NCBI RefSeq assembly: GCF_029625215.1
Contig: NZ_CP121197.1
Span: 434,001 to 498,000, forward strand
Reading direction: 5' to 3'
Source: Aurantibacillus circumpalustris
GTDB taxonomy: Bacteria; Bacteroidota; Bacteroidia; B-17B0; Aurantibacillaceae
DNA length: 64,000 nucleotides
Both the position numbers and the translations under genes were made by a program. This document shows, one piece after another, positions 55,501-64,000 of this stretch; positions within the stretch are counted from its first letter, which is position 1; the number at the start of each line of letters is the position of its first letter. The notes beneath the pieces are model-generated. The model ran no database searches. It was not told where the DNA came from and was given only the letters and a program-made list of their open reading frames with translations.

Positions 55501-57642
55501 TTATTCAATCACTAATTTTTTGGTTGTGCTAGCATTTTCAGCTTTGATGTTAACAAGGTAAATTCCACTTGCTAAACCGCTCAAATCTAAATTAACTGCG
55601 TTTGAACCAATTTGCCCTTGTGTTTCAATTGACTTAACAACTTGACCAATTGTATTTAATACGCTTACCTGTACTTTTGAAGTACTTAATAAACTAACTT
55701 TTACAGTAGCTGTGTTTTTAGCAGGGTTAGGAAAAATAGAACTATTGCTTAAAGCGTCTATGTTATCTTTATCCAAACCAACAGTTAACGTCACAGTAGT
55801 AAGGCGATCGAACTCCATACCTGCACAAGCATACCAGTGCGTGTTTGATGTTAGCTGTGAGTAAGGTGAACTATTAGACGTTGTAGTTGGTAATTCAATG
55901 TTTATTTTAGTCGCGGTTTCCGATACCAATTTAAACTTAGGAGAAATAAAGTGAAACATAGCGTGGTTGGCAACCTCTCCTTGTGCATTTTCAGTTAAAT
56001 TAATTTCAGTTGGGCTCAACTGACTGTTTTGAGCATCGTATAAACGCGCTTTAATGTTTGGTAAATTATTCCATTTTCTCTGAAAATCAGTATAAGCTGT
56101 ATCCGATTCTGCCCAGCTATATAACAAGTGTCTGCCGTCAGCACTGCGACTCATTTGAATACGGGCGTCAATTCTAACTTTTTGATTTGAAGCAGATGGA
56201 TCGGCGTCCCAAGGATTATCTTGATAACCATTTGATGCAGTAGTTCCACCAGGGCCTTCAGTTGACATAGAGTCAATTAACATGTGTGACCAAGAACTTG
56301 TTCCATCATAAGTAAAATCCCATAAATAAGGATGAACGGCAGGACCATTTTGAACAATTGGCGCATGAGGCCATCTGTAACCTTCGGTTGTCCATTGACT
56401 TGTATAATTTAAAGAGTCAAGGTCTTCACTTGGGTGAGCTAAAATGGATGAGAACACATGTAATTTATTGTTCATATCAACTGCACAATCAATACCTTCA
56501 ATCCAAGTAAAATTAGGAACTATTAGATTAGTGTTCGAACTAACTGACCATAATCTTGATTTTACATCATCAAATGCGCTTAAATTAAAATTGATTGAGC
56601 TTTCTAATGACCAAGTTGAACCACTGTTAGTGGTTTTGTATACGATTGGTTGGTAACCAACGTTTGAACCTGTTGCGCCCAATCTTGAACCAATAATTAC
56701 AACGTAGCCTACTGTTCCTTGCTCGTTCCAAGCCATCATTGGACGTGAAATCCAATTTTCTGTTCCATCAGACTCAACTGTTGTTGGCGGATCAAATACT
56801 TTTCCTGCCCAATCAAATGTCATTGAAGTACCGTTGAATGTGCCAGTCATAAGCATTACTGCTGTGTCATTTGAAGCAACATCATCAGTAATTCCAGCCA
56901 AAACACGCATTTTTCCATCATCCGTAGCTGTAAAACCATAGGCTGTAAAATCATGTCTACTTGGTACTCCAGGTGCAAACGGCGGTGCTGTTGGCATTAC
57001 CTGTTGTGCATTTGTTACAGTACTTGGAGCGTTATCGTAATTCACAGTTCCTAATTGTTTACTTGCGTACCAATTTCCAATCCAACCACCACCAGAACCA
57101 GTTGTAGGCCCAGCTCCAACAACATAAGCATTACTGATATCAGTATTGCTAGTTGGGTTGTATATTCCACCATTTGGATACCGCCCCCAGAAATTATCGT
57201 TTCCATATAATGCAGTGCTATCCCAAGTTGAACCGCAATCGGTGCTTACAAACGCAATTATTCCACCAGTTGCCGCTGTTGAGGCAGGAATTGGATTCAT
57301 AACATAAGTTGAAGGCTTTCTGTGTATAAATGATACAGCGTCTAATTCATCATTCCATTGCAATGGTTTGCTGTATGGAATAACAACGCCATAAATATTC
57401 ATAGAAGAGCTAATATTCTGCCAAGTTATTGCACTTGTTTTGGCGCTACTTCCTTTTACCGGCAACGATATAGGCTTTACAGCGTTTTCAATAGCTGTTG
57501 GAGCGACATTCTCACTGCTATACTTAACATTTGCCATCATTTTGGTGTTAATTAACCCTGTTCGCGTCACCTTGATGCCGCTTTGCGAAAAGGTACTTAT
57601 TGCTGCTAATAAGACCGATCCTAGAAGTACGTGTTTTTTCAT
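55501..57642 (-). CDS. T9SS sorting-domain protein, paralogue 2
   Basis: 713 residues. Signal peptide MKKHVLLGSVLLAAISTFSQ. Same architecture as paralogue 1: Asp-box motifs (VSTDCGSTWD, TTNSGSTWSL) in a propeller-like domain, then a T9SS type A tail (FPNPAKNTA, SGIYLVNIKAEN, KKLVIE). It is extremely close to paralogue 3 (57775-59919) in blocks, including long runs with only silent differences near the 3' end and in the middle. This points to recent duplication or gene conversion. It has its own terminator. Function unknown; secreted by T9SS. Confidence 0.9.
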   Translation of the reverse strand: MKKHVLLGSVLLAAISTFSQSGIKVTRTGLINTKMMANVKYSSENVAPTAIENAVKPISLPVKGSSAKTSAITWQNISSSMNIYGVVIPYSKPLQWNDELDAVSFIHRKPSTYVMNPIPASTAATGGIIAFVSTDCGSTWDSTALYGNDNFWGRYPNGGIYNPTSNTDISNAYVVGAGPTTGSGGGWIGNWYASKQLGTVNYDNAPSTVTNAQQVMPTAPPFAPGVPSRHDFTAYGFTATDDGKMRVLAGITDDVASNDTAVMLMTGTFNGTSMTFDWAGKVFDPPTTVESDGTENWISRPMMAWNEQGTVGYVVIIGSRLGATGSNVGYQPIVYKTTNSGSTWSLESSINFNLSAFDDVKSRLWSVSSNTNLIVPNFTWIEGIDCAVDMNNKLHVFSSILAHPSEDLDSLNYTSQWTTEGYRWPHAPIVQNGPAVHPYLWDFTYDGTSSWSHMLIDSMSTEGPGGTTASNGYQDNPWDADPSASNQKVRIDARIQMSRSADGRHLLYSWAESDTAYTDFQRKWNNLPNIKARLYDAQNSQLSPTEINLTENAQGEVANHAMFHFISPKFKLVSETATKINIELPTTTSNSSPYSQLTSNTHWYACAGMEFDRLTTVTLTVGLDKDNIDALSNSSIFPNPAKNTATVKVSLLSTSKVQVSVLNTIGQVVKSIETQGQIGSNAVNLDLSGLASGIYLVNIKAENASTTKKLVIE

Positions 57643-57730
57643 GTGTTTTTAATTTCTATTAATATTCAAAGGCTAATTTACGACATTTTATCTTCACAAT
57701 TAAATTTAGAGATGACCACTTATAAAAAAA

Positions 57731-57753
57731 GCCAGTCCACTTATTGGACTGGC
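57731..57753 (-). terminator. Strong terminator of the 57775 T9SS gene
   Basis: GCCAGTCCA pairs perfectly with TGGACTGGC around CTTAT; on the minus strand it is followed by TTTTTTTATA. It lies 22 bases past the stop codon. Confidence 0.85.
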
Positions 57754-57774
57754 TCTCTATTTCATTCGTATATA

Positions 57775-59919
57775 CTATTCAATCACTAGTTTTTTGGTTG
57801 TGCTAGCATTTTCAGCTTTGATGTTAACAAGGTAAATTCCACTTGCTAAACCGCTCAAATCTAAATTAACTGCGTTTGAACCAATTTGTCCTTGTGTTTC
57901 AATTGACTTAACAACTTGACCAATTGTATTTAATACGTTTACCTGTACTTTTGAATTACTTAATAAACTAACCTTTACCGTAGCTGTGTTTTTAGCAGGG
58001 TTAGGAAAAATAGAACTATTGCTTAAAGCATCAATGTTATTTTTACCTAATCCAACTATTGTAGTATCAGCAGGTCCGCTAGTAAGGCGGTTAAAAGTCA
58101 TCCCTGCACAAGCATACCAATGTGTATTTTTAGTTAACTGTGCGTAAGGTGAACTATTAGAGATTGTAGTTGGTAACTCTATATTTATTGCAGTTGTTGT
58201 TTTTGATATCAATTTGAACTTAGGTGAAATAAAGTGATACATAGCATGGTTGGCAACCTCTCCTTGTGCATTTTCAGTTAAATCAATTTCAGTTGGGCTC
58301 AACTGACTGTTTTGAGCATCGTATAAACGCGCTTTAATGTTTGGTAAATTATTCCATTTTCTCTGAAAATCAGTATAAGCTGTATCCGATTCTGCCCAGC
58401 TATATAACAAGTGTCTGCCGTCAGCACTGCGACTCATTTGAATACGAGCGTCAATTCTAACTTTTTGATTTGAAGCAGATGGATCGGCGTCCCAAGGATT
58501 ATCTTGATAACCATTTGATGCAGTAGTTCCACCAGGGCCTTCAGTCGACATGGAGTCAATTAACATGTGTGACCAAGAACTTGTTCCATCATAAGTAAAA
58601 TCCCACAAATAAGGATGAACGGCAGGACCATTTTGAACAATTGGCGCATGAGGCCATCTGTAACCTTCTGTTGTCCATCCACTAGTATAATTTAAAGAAT
58701 CAAGATCGTTACTGTAATGACCCAGAAGCGATGTAAAAACATGCAGCTTGTTGTTCATATCAACAGCACAATCAATTCCTTCTAACCAAATAAAATTTGG
58801 AACTATTAGGTTAGTATCTGAGGTAACCGACCATAATTTTGATTTTACATCATTAAATGCGCTAGAATTAAAATTAATTGAGCTTTCTAATGACCAAGTT
58901 GAACCGCTGTTAGTGGTTTTGTATACGATTGGTTGGTAACCAACGTTTGAACCTGTTGCGCCTAATCTTGAACCAATAATTACAACATAGCCTACTGTTC
59001 CTTGCTCGTTCCAAGCCATTATTGGACGTGAAATCCAATTTTCTGTTCCATCAGACTCAACTGTTGTTGGCGGATCAAATACTTTTCCTGCCCAATCAAA
59101 TGTCATTGAAGTACCGTTGAATGTGCCAGTCATAAGCATTACTGCTGTGTCACCTCCAGCGACATCATCATTTATACCAGCTAAAACACGCATTTTCCCA
59201 TCATCTGTAGCTGTAAAACCATAGGCAGAAAAGTCATGTCTACTTGGTACTCCTGGTGCAAACGGCGGTGTTGTTGGCATTACCTGTTGTGCATTTGTTA
59301 CAGTACTTGGAGCGTTATCGTAATTCGCTGTCCCTAACTGTTTACTAGCGTACCAATTTCCAATCCATGTTACTGCACCCGGACCAGTTGTAGGGCCAGC
59401 ACCAACAATATAAGCATTACTGATATCAGTGTTGCTAGTTGGATTATAAATAGCACCGCCTGGATAACGGCCCCAATAATTGTCGTTAGAATTTAAAGCT
59501 GTACTATCCCAATTATTTCCACAATCGGTGCTTATCATTGCGACCATTCCACCTGATGCCGCAGTTGACGCAGGAATTGGATTCATAACATATGAAGGAG
59601 TTTTCCTGTGTACAAATGATACGGCATCCAATTCGTCATTCCATTGCAATGGTTTGCAATAGCTGATTATTACGCCATAAATATTCATCGACCCAGTAAA
59701 ATTTTGCCAAGTTATTGAACTTGTTTTAGCACCTGTGCGCACTGGAGTCGAAACCGGTTTAACAGGTGTAGTATTCATTACTGGATTAACAGACTCAACA
59801 CCATACTTAATGTTTGCAAGTTCCTTGATATTCATTATCCCTGTACGGGTTACTTTGCTTTGTGAAAAGGCACTTATTGCTGCTAATAAGACCGATCCTA
59901 GAAGTACATGTTTTTTCAT
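57775..59919 (-). CDS. T9SS sorting-domain protein, paralogue 3
   Basis: 714 residues, with the signal peptide MKKHVLLGSVLLAAISAFSQ almost identical to paralogue 2. Asp-box motifs ISTDCGNNWD and TTNSGSTWSL; T9SS tail FPNPAKNTA, KKLVIE. Compared with paralogue 2, about residues 440-600 and the last 80 are nearly unchanged, while other parts (for example the first 120 residues and the segment before the tail) differ more. The gene has its own terminator (57731-57753). Secreted; function unknown. Confidence 0.9.
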   Translation of the reverse strand: MKKHVLLGSVLLAAISAFSQSKVTRTGIMNIKELANIKYGVESVNPVMNTTPVKPVSTPVRTGAKTSSITWQNFTGSMNIYGVIISYCKPLQWNDELDAVSFVHRKTPSYVMNPIPASTAASGGMVAMISTDCGNNWDSTALNSNDNYWGRYPGGAIYNPTSNTDISNAYIVGAGPTTGPGAVTWIGNWYASKQLGTANYDNAPSTVTNAQQVMPTTPPFAPGVPSRHDFSAYGFTATDDGKMRVLAGINDDVAGGDTAVMLMTGTFNGTSMTFDWAGKVFDPPTTVESDGTENWISRPIMAWNEQGTVGYVVIIGSRLGATGSNVGYQPIVYKTTNSGSTWSLESSINFNSSAFNDVKSKLWSVTSDTNLIVPNFIWLEGIDCAVDMNNKLHVFTSLLGHYSNDLDSLNYTSGWTTEGYRWPHAPIVQNGPAVHPYLWDFTYDGTSSWSHMLIDSMSTEGPGGTTASNGYQDNPWDADPSASNQKVRIDARIQMSRSADGRHLLYSWAESDTAYTDFQRKWNNLPNIKARLYDAQNSQLSPTEIDLTENAQGEVANHAMYHFISPKFKLISKTTTAINIELPTTISNSSPYAQLTKNTHWYACAGMTFNRLTSGPADTTIVGLGKNNIDALSNSSIFPNPAKNTATVKVSLLSNSKVQVNVLNTIGQVVKSIETQGQIGSNAVNLDLSGLASGIYLVNIKAENASTTKKLVIE

Positions 59920-60178
59920 TATTTTTTGTTTTAAAGTAGTTTAAGTGAACTTATTACTATTAACCAAATCTATGAATTATTTTTTAATCTCACAATTTCT
60001 AAAAAGTATAATTAATGTGTCATTTAACGACAACTACTTTTTTAATTATTAAGATTAAAAACTTATATTTTAAAAACAGCCTGCTATCTTATAGATAACC
60101 TAAGGTCGGATTCTGAAAGCACATCCGTCTCTCAGAATAATTTGCGTCATTTATTTACAAGAACCCTTAAATTAAAGC
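59920..60178. other. Leader region of the 57775 gene with two inverted repeats
   Basis: This 259-base AT-rich region, which with the HU terminator makes a 310-base gap, holds no open frame of note. Two small inverted repeats are visible: TATCT/AGATA at 60085-60097 and ATTCTGA/TCAGAAT at 60110-60138 (15-base loop). They could be an untranslated-leader structure or binding sites for the T9SS gene, which starts at 59919. Confidence 0.4.
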
Positions 60179-60210
60179 AAAAGGGACTATCCAAATGGAT
60201 AGTCCCTTTT
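60179..60210 (-). terminator. Terminator of the HU gene
   Basis: AAAAGGGACTATCC pairs perfectly with GGATAGTCCCTTTT around AAAT, 20 bases past the HU stop codon; the stem itself ends in a T-run on the minus strand. Confidence 0.85.
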
Positions 60211-60229
60211 AATAAATTGTGTTTGCTAA

Positions 60230-60511
60230 TTATTTAGATTTGTTAACAGTACCAGCTAAATCAGAACCAGCTTTAAATTTTACTACTTTCTTAGCAGCAA
60301 TTTTAATTTCTTTACCTGTTTGAGGATTACGTCCAGTACGAGCTGCGCGTTTAGCAACGGAAAAAGAACCGAAACCAACTAAACCAATACGGTCTCCTTT
60401 TTTTAAAGCTTTGTGAATAGCTTCAATTGTAGAATCTAAAGCGCGACCTGCGTCAGCTTTTGTTAATTTTGAACCAGATGCAATTGCATCAATTAATTCT
60501 GCTTTGTTCAT
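60230..60511 (-). CDS. HU-family nucleoid protein
   Basis: 93 residues from the ATG at 60511. An in-frame start at 60538 would add nine residues not found in the family. The N-terminal helices [20 protein letters not shown] and the DNA-binding arm [12 protein letters not shown] (with the intercalating Pro) are typical HU. It bends and compacts DNA as a dimer. It has a near-perfect promoter (60550-60580) and a strong terminator, so it is monocistronic. Confidence 0.95.
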   Translation of the reverse strand: MNKAELIDAIASGSKLTKADAGRALDSTIEAIHKALKKGDRIGLVGFGSFSVAKRAARTGRNPQTGKEIKIAAKKVVKFKAGSDLAGTVNKSK

Positions 60512-60549
60512 TTTAAATTTAATTTTAGGGTTAAACAATTATTGTGTCA

Positions 60550-60580
60550 CAAACATAATAGCTTAAAGCACGTTTGTCAA
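60550..60580 (-). promoter_or_regulatory. Consensus promoter of the HU gene
   Basis: On the minus strand TTG (60580-60578), a 20-base spacer and TATGTTTG (60557-60550), a full match to the Bacteroidota TTG-N19-21-TAnnTTTG pattern. The leader to the ATG would be about 30 bases. Confidence 0.75.
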
Positions 60581-60718
60581 GTGCTAAGAAGCGAAAAACG
60601 TCCGTTTTGTTGATAAATTAGCGTTTTGTTAATAAATGCAGGCTGCATCTGGCCTATAACAAGGATTTGAAATACACTTCTATCGAAAATAAAATAATCT
60701 AACGGACTGACACTAATC

Positions 60719-61675
60719 TCAAAAAAAAATTGTGTCGTCCTCAATTTTAAATCCCCGTAAAAAATCCTGCACTTTCATTCTTTTTTTTCCTTGTAACTGA
60801 AGATCTGTGATTTCAATAAATCCTCGTTTGCAAAAAACTCTCATAAAAGTCTTATTGTCAGTTGCTAGAGAACCGTTAGCTTCATTATGAGTAAAATTTT
60901 CAAAAGTCGCATAAAATATTTTTACTAACTGTGGTGTTCCTGACCCTGTCCTTATCTCTGAATAAGCCGTAGGAAAAGGACTAAGGCCTCTTATAAGATT
61001 ATAAATATTCACATTTGTATCGTTCCAATTTATTTTACAAGTTTCTTTAAATATTTTTGGTGCATGGCATACATCATGATCATCCTGTGCTATAAACTCC
61101 AATTCAACATTTTCATTAATGCTTGTTTGAATAGCTTTAACTGTTTTAACAACCAATGCAGCTCCTTTGATCATGAGAGTATCGTGTAAATCACCAGCTG
61201 TTGTTGTATTGGAAATTTCAACTTCTTCGTTAAATAAAATATTACCTGTGTCTATTTCTTGCTTTAGCTTGAAGGTAGTTACGCCAGTTTTATTTTCTCC
61301 ATTTATAATAGCCCAATTAATTGGGGCTGCTCCTCTATATTTTGGCAGAAGAGACCCATGAAGATTGTAAGTTCCATGCTTCGGTAGATTCCAAACAATT
61401 TCAGGTAACATTCTAAACGCCACCACAATCTGAAGGTCGATGTTTAATTTCTCCAATTCTGAAATAAATGTTGGTGATTTTAATTTCTCTGGCTGAAGTA
61501 GTTTTAAGTTATTCTCAAGTGCGTATTTCTTAACTGCCGATTGATGCAACTGCTGACCTCTTCCTGCTGGTTTATCAGGCGCTGTTACAACCGCAACAAC
61601 ATTGTAATCATTCTTTAAGAGAGCTTCGAGACTTGCGACCGCAAATTCAGGAGTGCCCATAAATACTATACGCAT
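60719..61675 (-). CDS. fmt: Methionyl-tRNA formyltransferase
   Basis: 318 residues, normal Fmt length. MRIVFMGTPEFAVASLEALL at the N-terminus, the formyl-transfer motif HGSLLPKYRGAAPINWAI (catalytic Asn/His/Asp region) and DTGNILF. It formylates initiator Met-tRNA using formyl-THF. It is a single gene; the terminator of the next gene (61691-61722) lies just upstream. Confidence 0.96.
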   Translation of the reverse strand: MRIVFMGTPEFAVASLEALLKNDYNVVAVVTAPDKPAGRGQQLHQSAVKKYALENNLKLLQPEKLKSPTFISELEKLNIDLQIVVAFRMLPEIVWNLPKHGTYNLHGSLLPKYRGAAPINWAIINGENKTGVTTFKLKQEIDTGNILFNEEVEISNTTTAGDLHDTLMIKGAALVVKTVKAIQTSINENVELEFIAQDDHDVCHAPKIFKETCKINWNDTNVNIYNLIRGLSPFPTAYSEIRTGSGTPQLVKIFYATFENFTHNEANGSLATDNKTFMRVFCKRGFIEITDLQLQGKKRMKVQDFLRGFKIEDDTIFF

Positions 61676-61690
61676 AATATGTATTAATAA

Positions 61691-61722
61691 AAAAGCCGCT
61701 TCAATTATATGAAGCGGCTTTT
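61691..61722 (-). terminator. Strong terminator of the 61739 T9SS gene
   Basis: AAAAGCCGCTTC pairs perfectly with GAAGCGGCTTTT around AATTATAT, followed on the minus strand by TTATTAATAC; it lies between this gene and fmt. Confidence 0.85.
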
Positions 61723-61738
61723 AAAAAATTCTGAACAA

Positions 61739-63937
61739 TTATTCAATAACAATTTTCTTAGTTACTCTCTCATTGTTTGATTCAACAGTAAGAAAATAAA
61801 CACCTTTTGCTTTTCCAGCAAGGTTAATTGTTGTCACTTCCTGAGAGCTTTTATATGATTTATCTTCATATACTACAGAACCTAAAAGATTAGTTAACTT
61901 CACTTTGTAATTCTCGTTTGATGGAGGAACAACGATGTTTACTTGTTCGTGGGCAGGATTAGGGAAGATAATCAAATTTTCGCTAAGATTGGCTCCTTCA
62001 TTAATTCCAGTACAAGGGCTAAGTGTTATTACTTTTGTAACACTTGTAACACCTGAAGGGTTTTTCACCTTCATAGTAACAGTATATGTACTAATTGTGC
62101 CGCTTATTGTAACCTTGGTTAAATTTGCTGAGTAATATCCTGGCAATGGACTAACACCTGAAGCAGGAGAAAAGCTCCAAGTATATGTAAAGCTGCTACC
62201 TGTTGCACCTGAAGGATTACTAACTGAACTACTTGTTGCAAATGTTTTAATAGGAGCACAAAGAACCTCTGGCATATCGAAATCAGCAATTGGAAGACAA
62301 GGAATAACACTTACGGTTTGAGTTGTCTGAGTAGTTCCAGAAGGATTTGACACGAATAAAGTAACTGAGTATATACCTGGGCTTCCAATTTGAATATCAG
62401 GAGTTAAACCTGAAGCAGGGGTTAATGTTACATTATTAGAAGGAGAAACAGACCATAAATACCCTGGAGCAGGAGCGCCAGTACTAGTATTTCCTGGGCT
62501 GAAAGAGAAACCTGTGCAAGCAGAAGTAGGTAATGTAAACGTTGCAACAGGCGCTGTACATGCTGTTACATTTACTACCCAAGTCGTAATATTTGAACCA
62601 ACTGTATTTGTTGCAGTAAGAATAACACTGTAAGTACCAGCAGTATTAAAAGTAATAGTTGGAGCTGAAGCAGTTGGACTTGATAAAGTAGCCCCAGCAG
62701 GTAAAACTGACCAACTGTAACTTAAAGCTGGAGATCCGATTGATGTATTTACTGGAATAACAGTTGATGTACCTGATAAACAAAGTGTAGCTGGTAAAGC
62801 GAAAGCAGCAGAAGGAGAAACCGTGCCGCTTAATGCACCTGAAAACTTCCAAATATCTGTTATTGGTGTAGGGTTTTGCGGAACATCTAATCCTCCAGCC
62901 CAGCCAGTAGTACCATTTACGAAATCACCTGTAATATATGCTATTCCAGTGCTACCAAAGTCTGTCCAAGACAATCCATTGTCATTTGAATAAGATATAA
63001 ATCCTGTTGTACTATTAGCATTGAAAGAAACTAAATTTCCTGTTCCTGGTACAGGAACAACATCAGTTGGACCCAAATTAGCTGAAAGCGGGGAAATTTG
63101 TGCCCAATTTTGGCCACCGTCGTAAGTGTTCCATAATTCAAGAGTAGCCCCCGAATTTACCATGTAAACAACCCCATTTAAAGGACTTGAAAAAGCAATT
63201 TCAGTAATCGTATTTGTTACCGGTCCAATACCTGTAACACTATAAGATATTCCAGCGTCTACTGAATGAAAAATTCTATTGCTATTTGTTCCAAACCAAA
63301 GGTTTGATGAACCAACTTTAGCGTATAAATTTACAATTGCAAATTCTCCCGAGTTTGGATTAGGAATATTTGCCCCTGGAGTCATTGCCCATGTTAAACC
63401 ACCATCAGTAGTTCTCCAAAGTTCAAATTCTCCATTAACAGGATCGCCATTTGCTATACCTACTGAAGGCGTCAAAAAAGTTACCCAATTGGCGAAAGCT
63501 GCAGTGTTTGTAAACATACCAGGCGCACTCATATTTACCCAATTTGCTCCTCCATTAATGGTTCTATGAATAGCACCCATTCCCTGAACACCCTTCATAT
63601 AGGCGCTAACCCAAGCTGTATTTGCATCTATTCCCTCTAAATTAGCAATAATAAAAGTATTGGTATCGCTGTATACGTTACCACCTGCAAACAAAGCGCC
63701 ACCATTGATACTGCGTGAATACCAGTTATAATTTCTACTAAATCCAGTATTTCCATAATCCTTACCGATAACCCAAATGACATTTGCGTCAACAGCATCC
63801 ATGAATTTAACTCCCGAATTTAATACAGAAGTTGGAAATATAGCGTTCTGGTTTGTTGACCAGGCTGCCGCAGGCACCTGCGCAAACGTAGTACTCAGGG
63901 TTAGGGCTGCAAAAATTGACAGTAGTTGTTTTTTCAT
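61739..63937 (-). CDS. Asp-box propeller protein with PKD-like domains and T9SS tail
   Basis: 732 residues. Signal peptide about 1-20. About residues 35-370 contain six Asp-box-like motifs (RSINGGALF, RTINGGANW, RTTDGGLTW, HSVDAGISY, NTYDGGQNW, YSNDNGLSW), as in BNR/photosystem-stability-factor-like propellers. About 375-640 hold three PKD-like repeats (SYSWSVLPAG, LWSVSPSN, YTWSFSPASG). The T9SS type A domain closes the protein (FPNPAHEQV, GVYFLTVESN, KKIVIE). Probably a secreted or surface-attached protein; no catalytic residues seen. It is unrelated in its N-terminal part to the three paralogues nearby, except for using Asp boxes. Confidence 0.9.
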   Translation of the reverse strand: MKKQLLSIFAALTLSTTFAQVPAAAWSTNQNAIFPTSVLNSGVKFMDAVDANVIWVIGKDYGNTGFSRNYNWYSRSINGGALFAGGNVYSDTNTFIIANLEGIDANTAWVSAYMKGVQGMGAIHRTINGGANWVNMSAPGMFTNTAAFANWVTFLTPSVGIANGDPVNGEFELWRTTDGGLTWAMTPGANIPNPNSGEFAIVNLYAKVGSSNLWFGTNSNRIFHSVDAGISYSVTGIGPVTNTITEIAFSSPLNGVVYMVNSGATLELWNTYDGGQNWAQISPLSANLGPTDVVPVPGTGNLVSFNANSTTGFISYSNDNGLSWTDFGSTGIAYITGDFVNGTTGWAGGLDVPQNPTPITDIWKFSGALSGTVSPSAAFALPATLCLSGTSTVIPVNTSIGSPALSYSWSVLPAGATLSSPTASAPTITFNTAGTYSVILTATNTVGSNITTWVVNVTACTAPVATFTLPTSACTGFSFSPGNTSTGAPAPGYLWSVSPSNNVTLTPASGLTPDIQIGSPGIYSVTLFVSNPSGTTQTTQTVSVIPCLPIADFDMPEVLCAPIKTFATSSSVSNPSGATGSSFTYTWSFSPASGVSPLPGYYSANLTKVTISGTISTYTVTMKVKNPSGVTSVTKVITLSPCTGINEGANLSENLIIFPNPAHEQVNIVVPPSNENYKVKLTNLLGSVVYEDKSYKSSQEVTTINLAGKAKGVYFLTVESNNERVTKKIVIE

Positions 63938-64000
63938 TTCTTTCTAAATTTATTTTTAATTTGATAAAAATACTGAATTTTATTTACACTTATTTAAAAA

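Noticed and set aside
53161-57642. Sialidase annotation for the T9SS triplet
   Set aside because: Asp boxes alone do not make a sialidase, and I could not see the expected catalytic arginines, aspartate and tyrosine/glutamate pair.

Overview
The window looks like a chromosome segment of a low-GC member of the Bacteroidota. Evidence: a fused MurF-alanine racemase gene; six secreted proteins with C-terminal type IX secretion (T9SS) type A sorting domains; a TonB-dependent receptor with a carboxypeptidase-regulatory-like N-terminal domain; LytTR regulators; a propeller/Y_Y_Y/SpoIIE regulator; and promoters of the Bacteroidota type (TTG, 19-21 bases, TAnnTTTG). The sequence does not decide between Flavobacteriales and Sphingobacteriales/Chitinophagales. 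I saw no rRNA or tRNA gene, no CRISPR array, no intact insertion sequence and no prophage.

Layout. 1-5.4 kb: the 3' part of an unrecognised gene, murF-alr, a conserved hypothetical and a secreted M28 peptidase. 5.4-10.8 kb (minus): two overlapping histidine kinase/LytTR pairs in one likely four-gene operon. The two pairs share their output halves but have different sensors (7TM versus TPR). 11-19.9 kb (plus): a block of exported proteins, comprising a 14-repeat FG-GAP protein with a T9SS tail, two or three lipoproteins, two unknown secreted proteins and a second T9SS propeller protein. 19.9-27.3 kb: housekeeping (nadD, pabB-like, pepT operon, ABC transporter, XRE regulator, clpX) and an unlisted 59-codon small ORF. 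27.4-33 kb: a TPR-caspase gene followed by a propeller-SpoIIE phosphatase gene. 33-33.6 kb: a gene-free stretch that looks like degraded DNA. 33.6-39.4 kb: TonB receptor, SDR enzyme, barrel-like protein, gap and a WG-repeat-like protein. 39.5-42.6 kb: LiaF-like/DUF4288/LytS/LytTR operon. 42.6-49.8 kb (minus): flippase, glycosyltransferase, SiaB-like kinase, deoxynucleoside kinase, epimerase, PAP2-like protein, gpsA and a PolB-like exonuclease. 49.9-53 kb: two lipoproteins, one an M1 aminopeptidase. 53.1-64 kb: three paralogous T9SS proteins in tandem, HU, fmt, and an Asp-box/PKD T9SS protein.

How it works together. The main theme is sensing at the envelope and export of adhesin-like or propeller proteins. 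The 5.4-10.8 kb regulatory operon lies divergently beside the block of exported proteins, so it is a natural candidate regulator, but no binding site was proven. The last 11 kb show recent gene duplication with probable gene conversion between T9SS genes, each closed by its own strong terminator. No clearly new defence or mobile system was found. The best leads are the strict 147-bp repeat architecture of the FG-GAP gene, the repeated noncoding leader around that gene, the duplicated kinase/regulator pair, the caspase-SpoIIE pair and the T9SS triplet.
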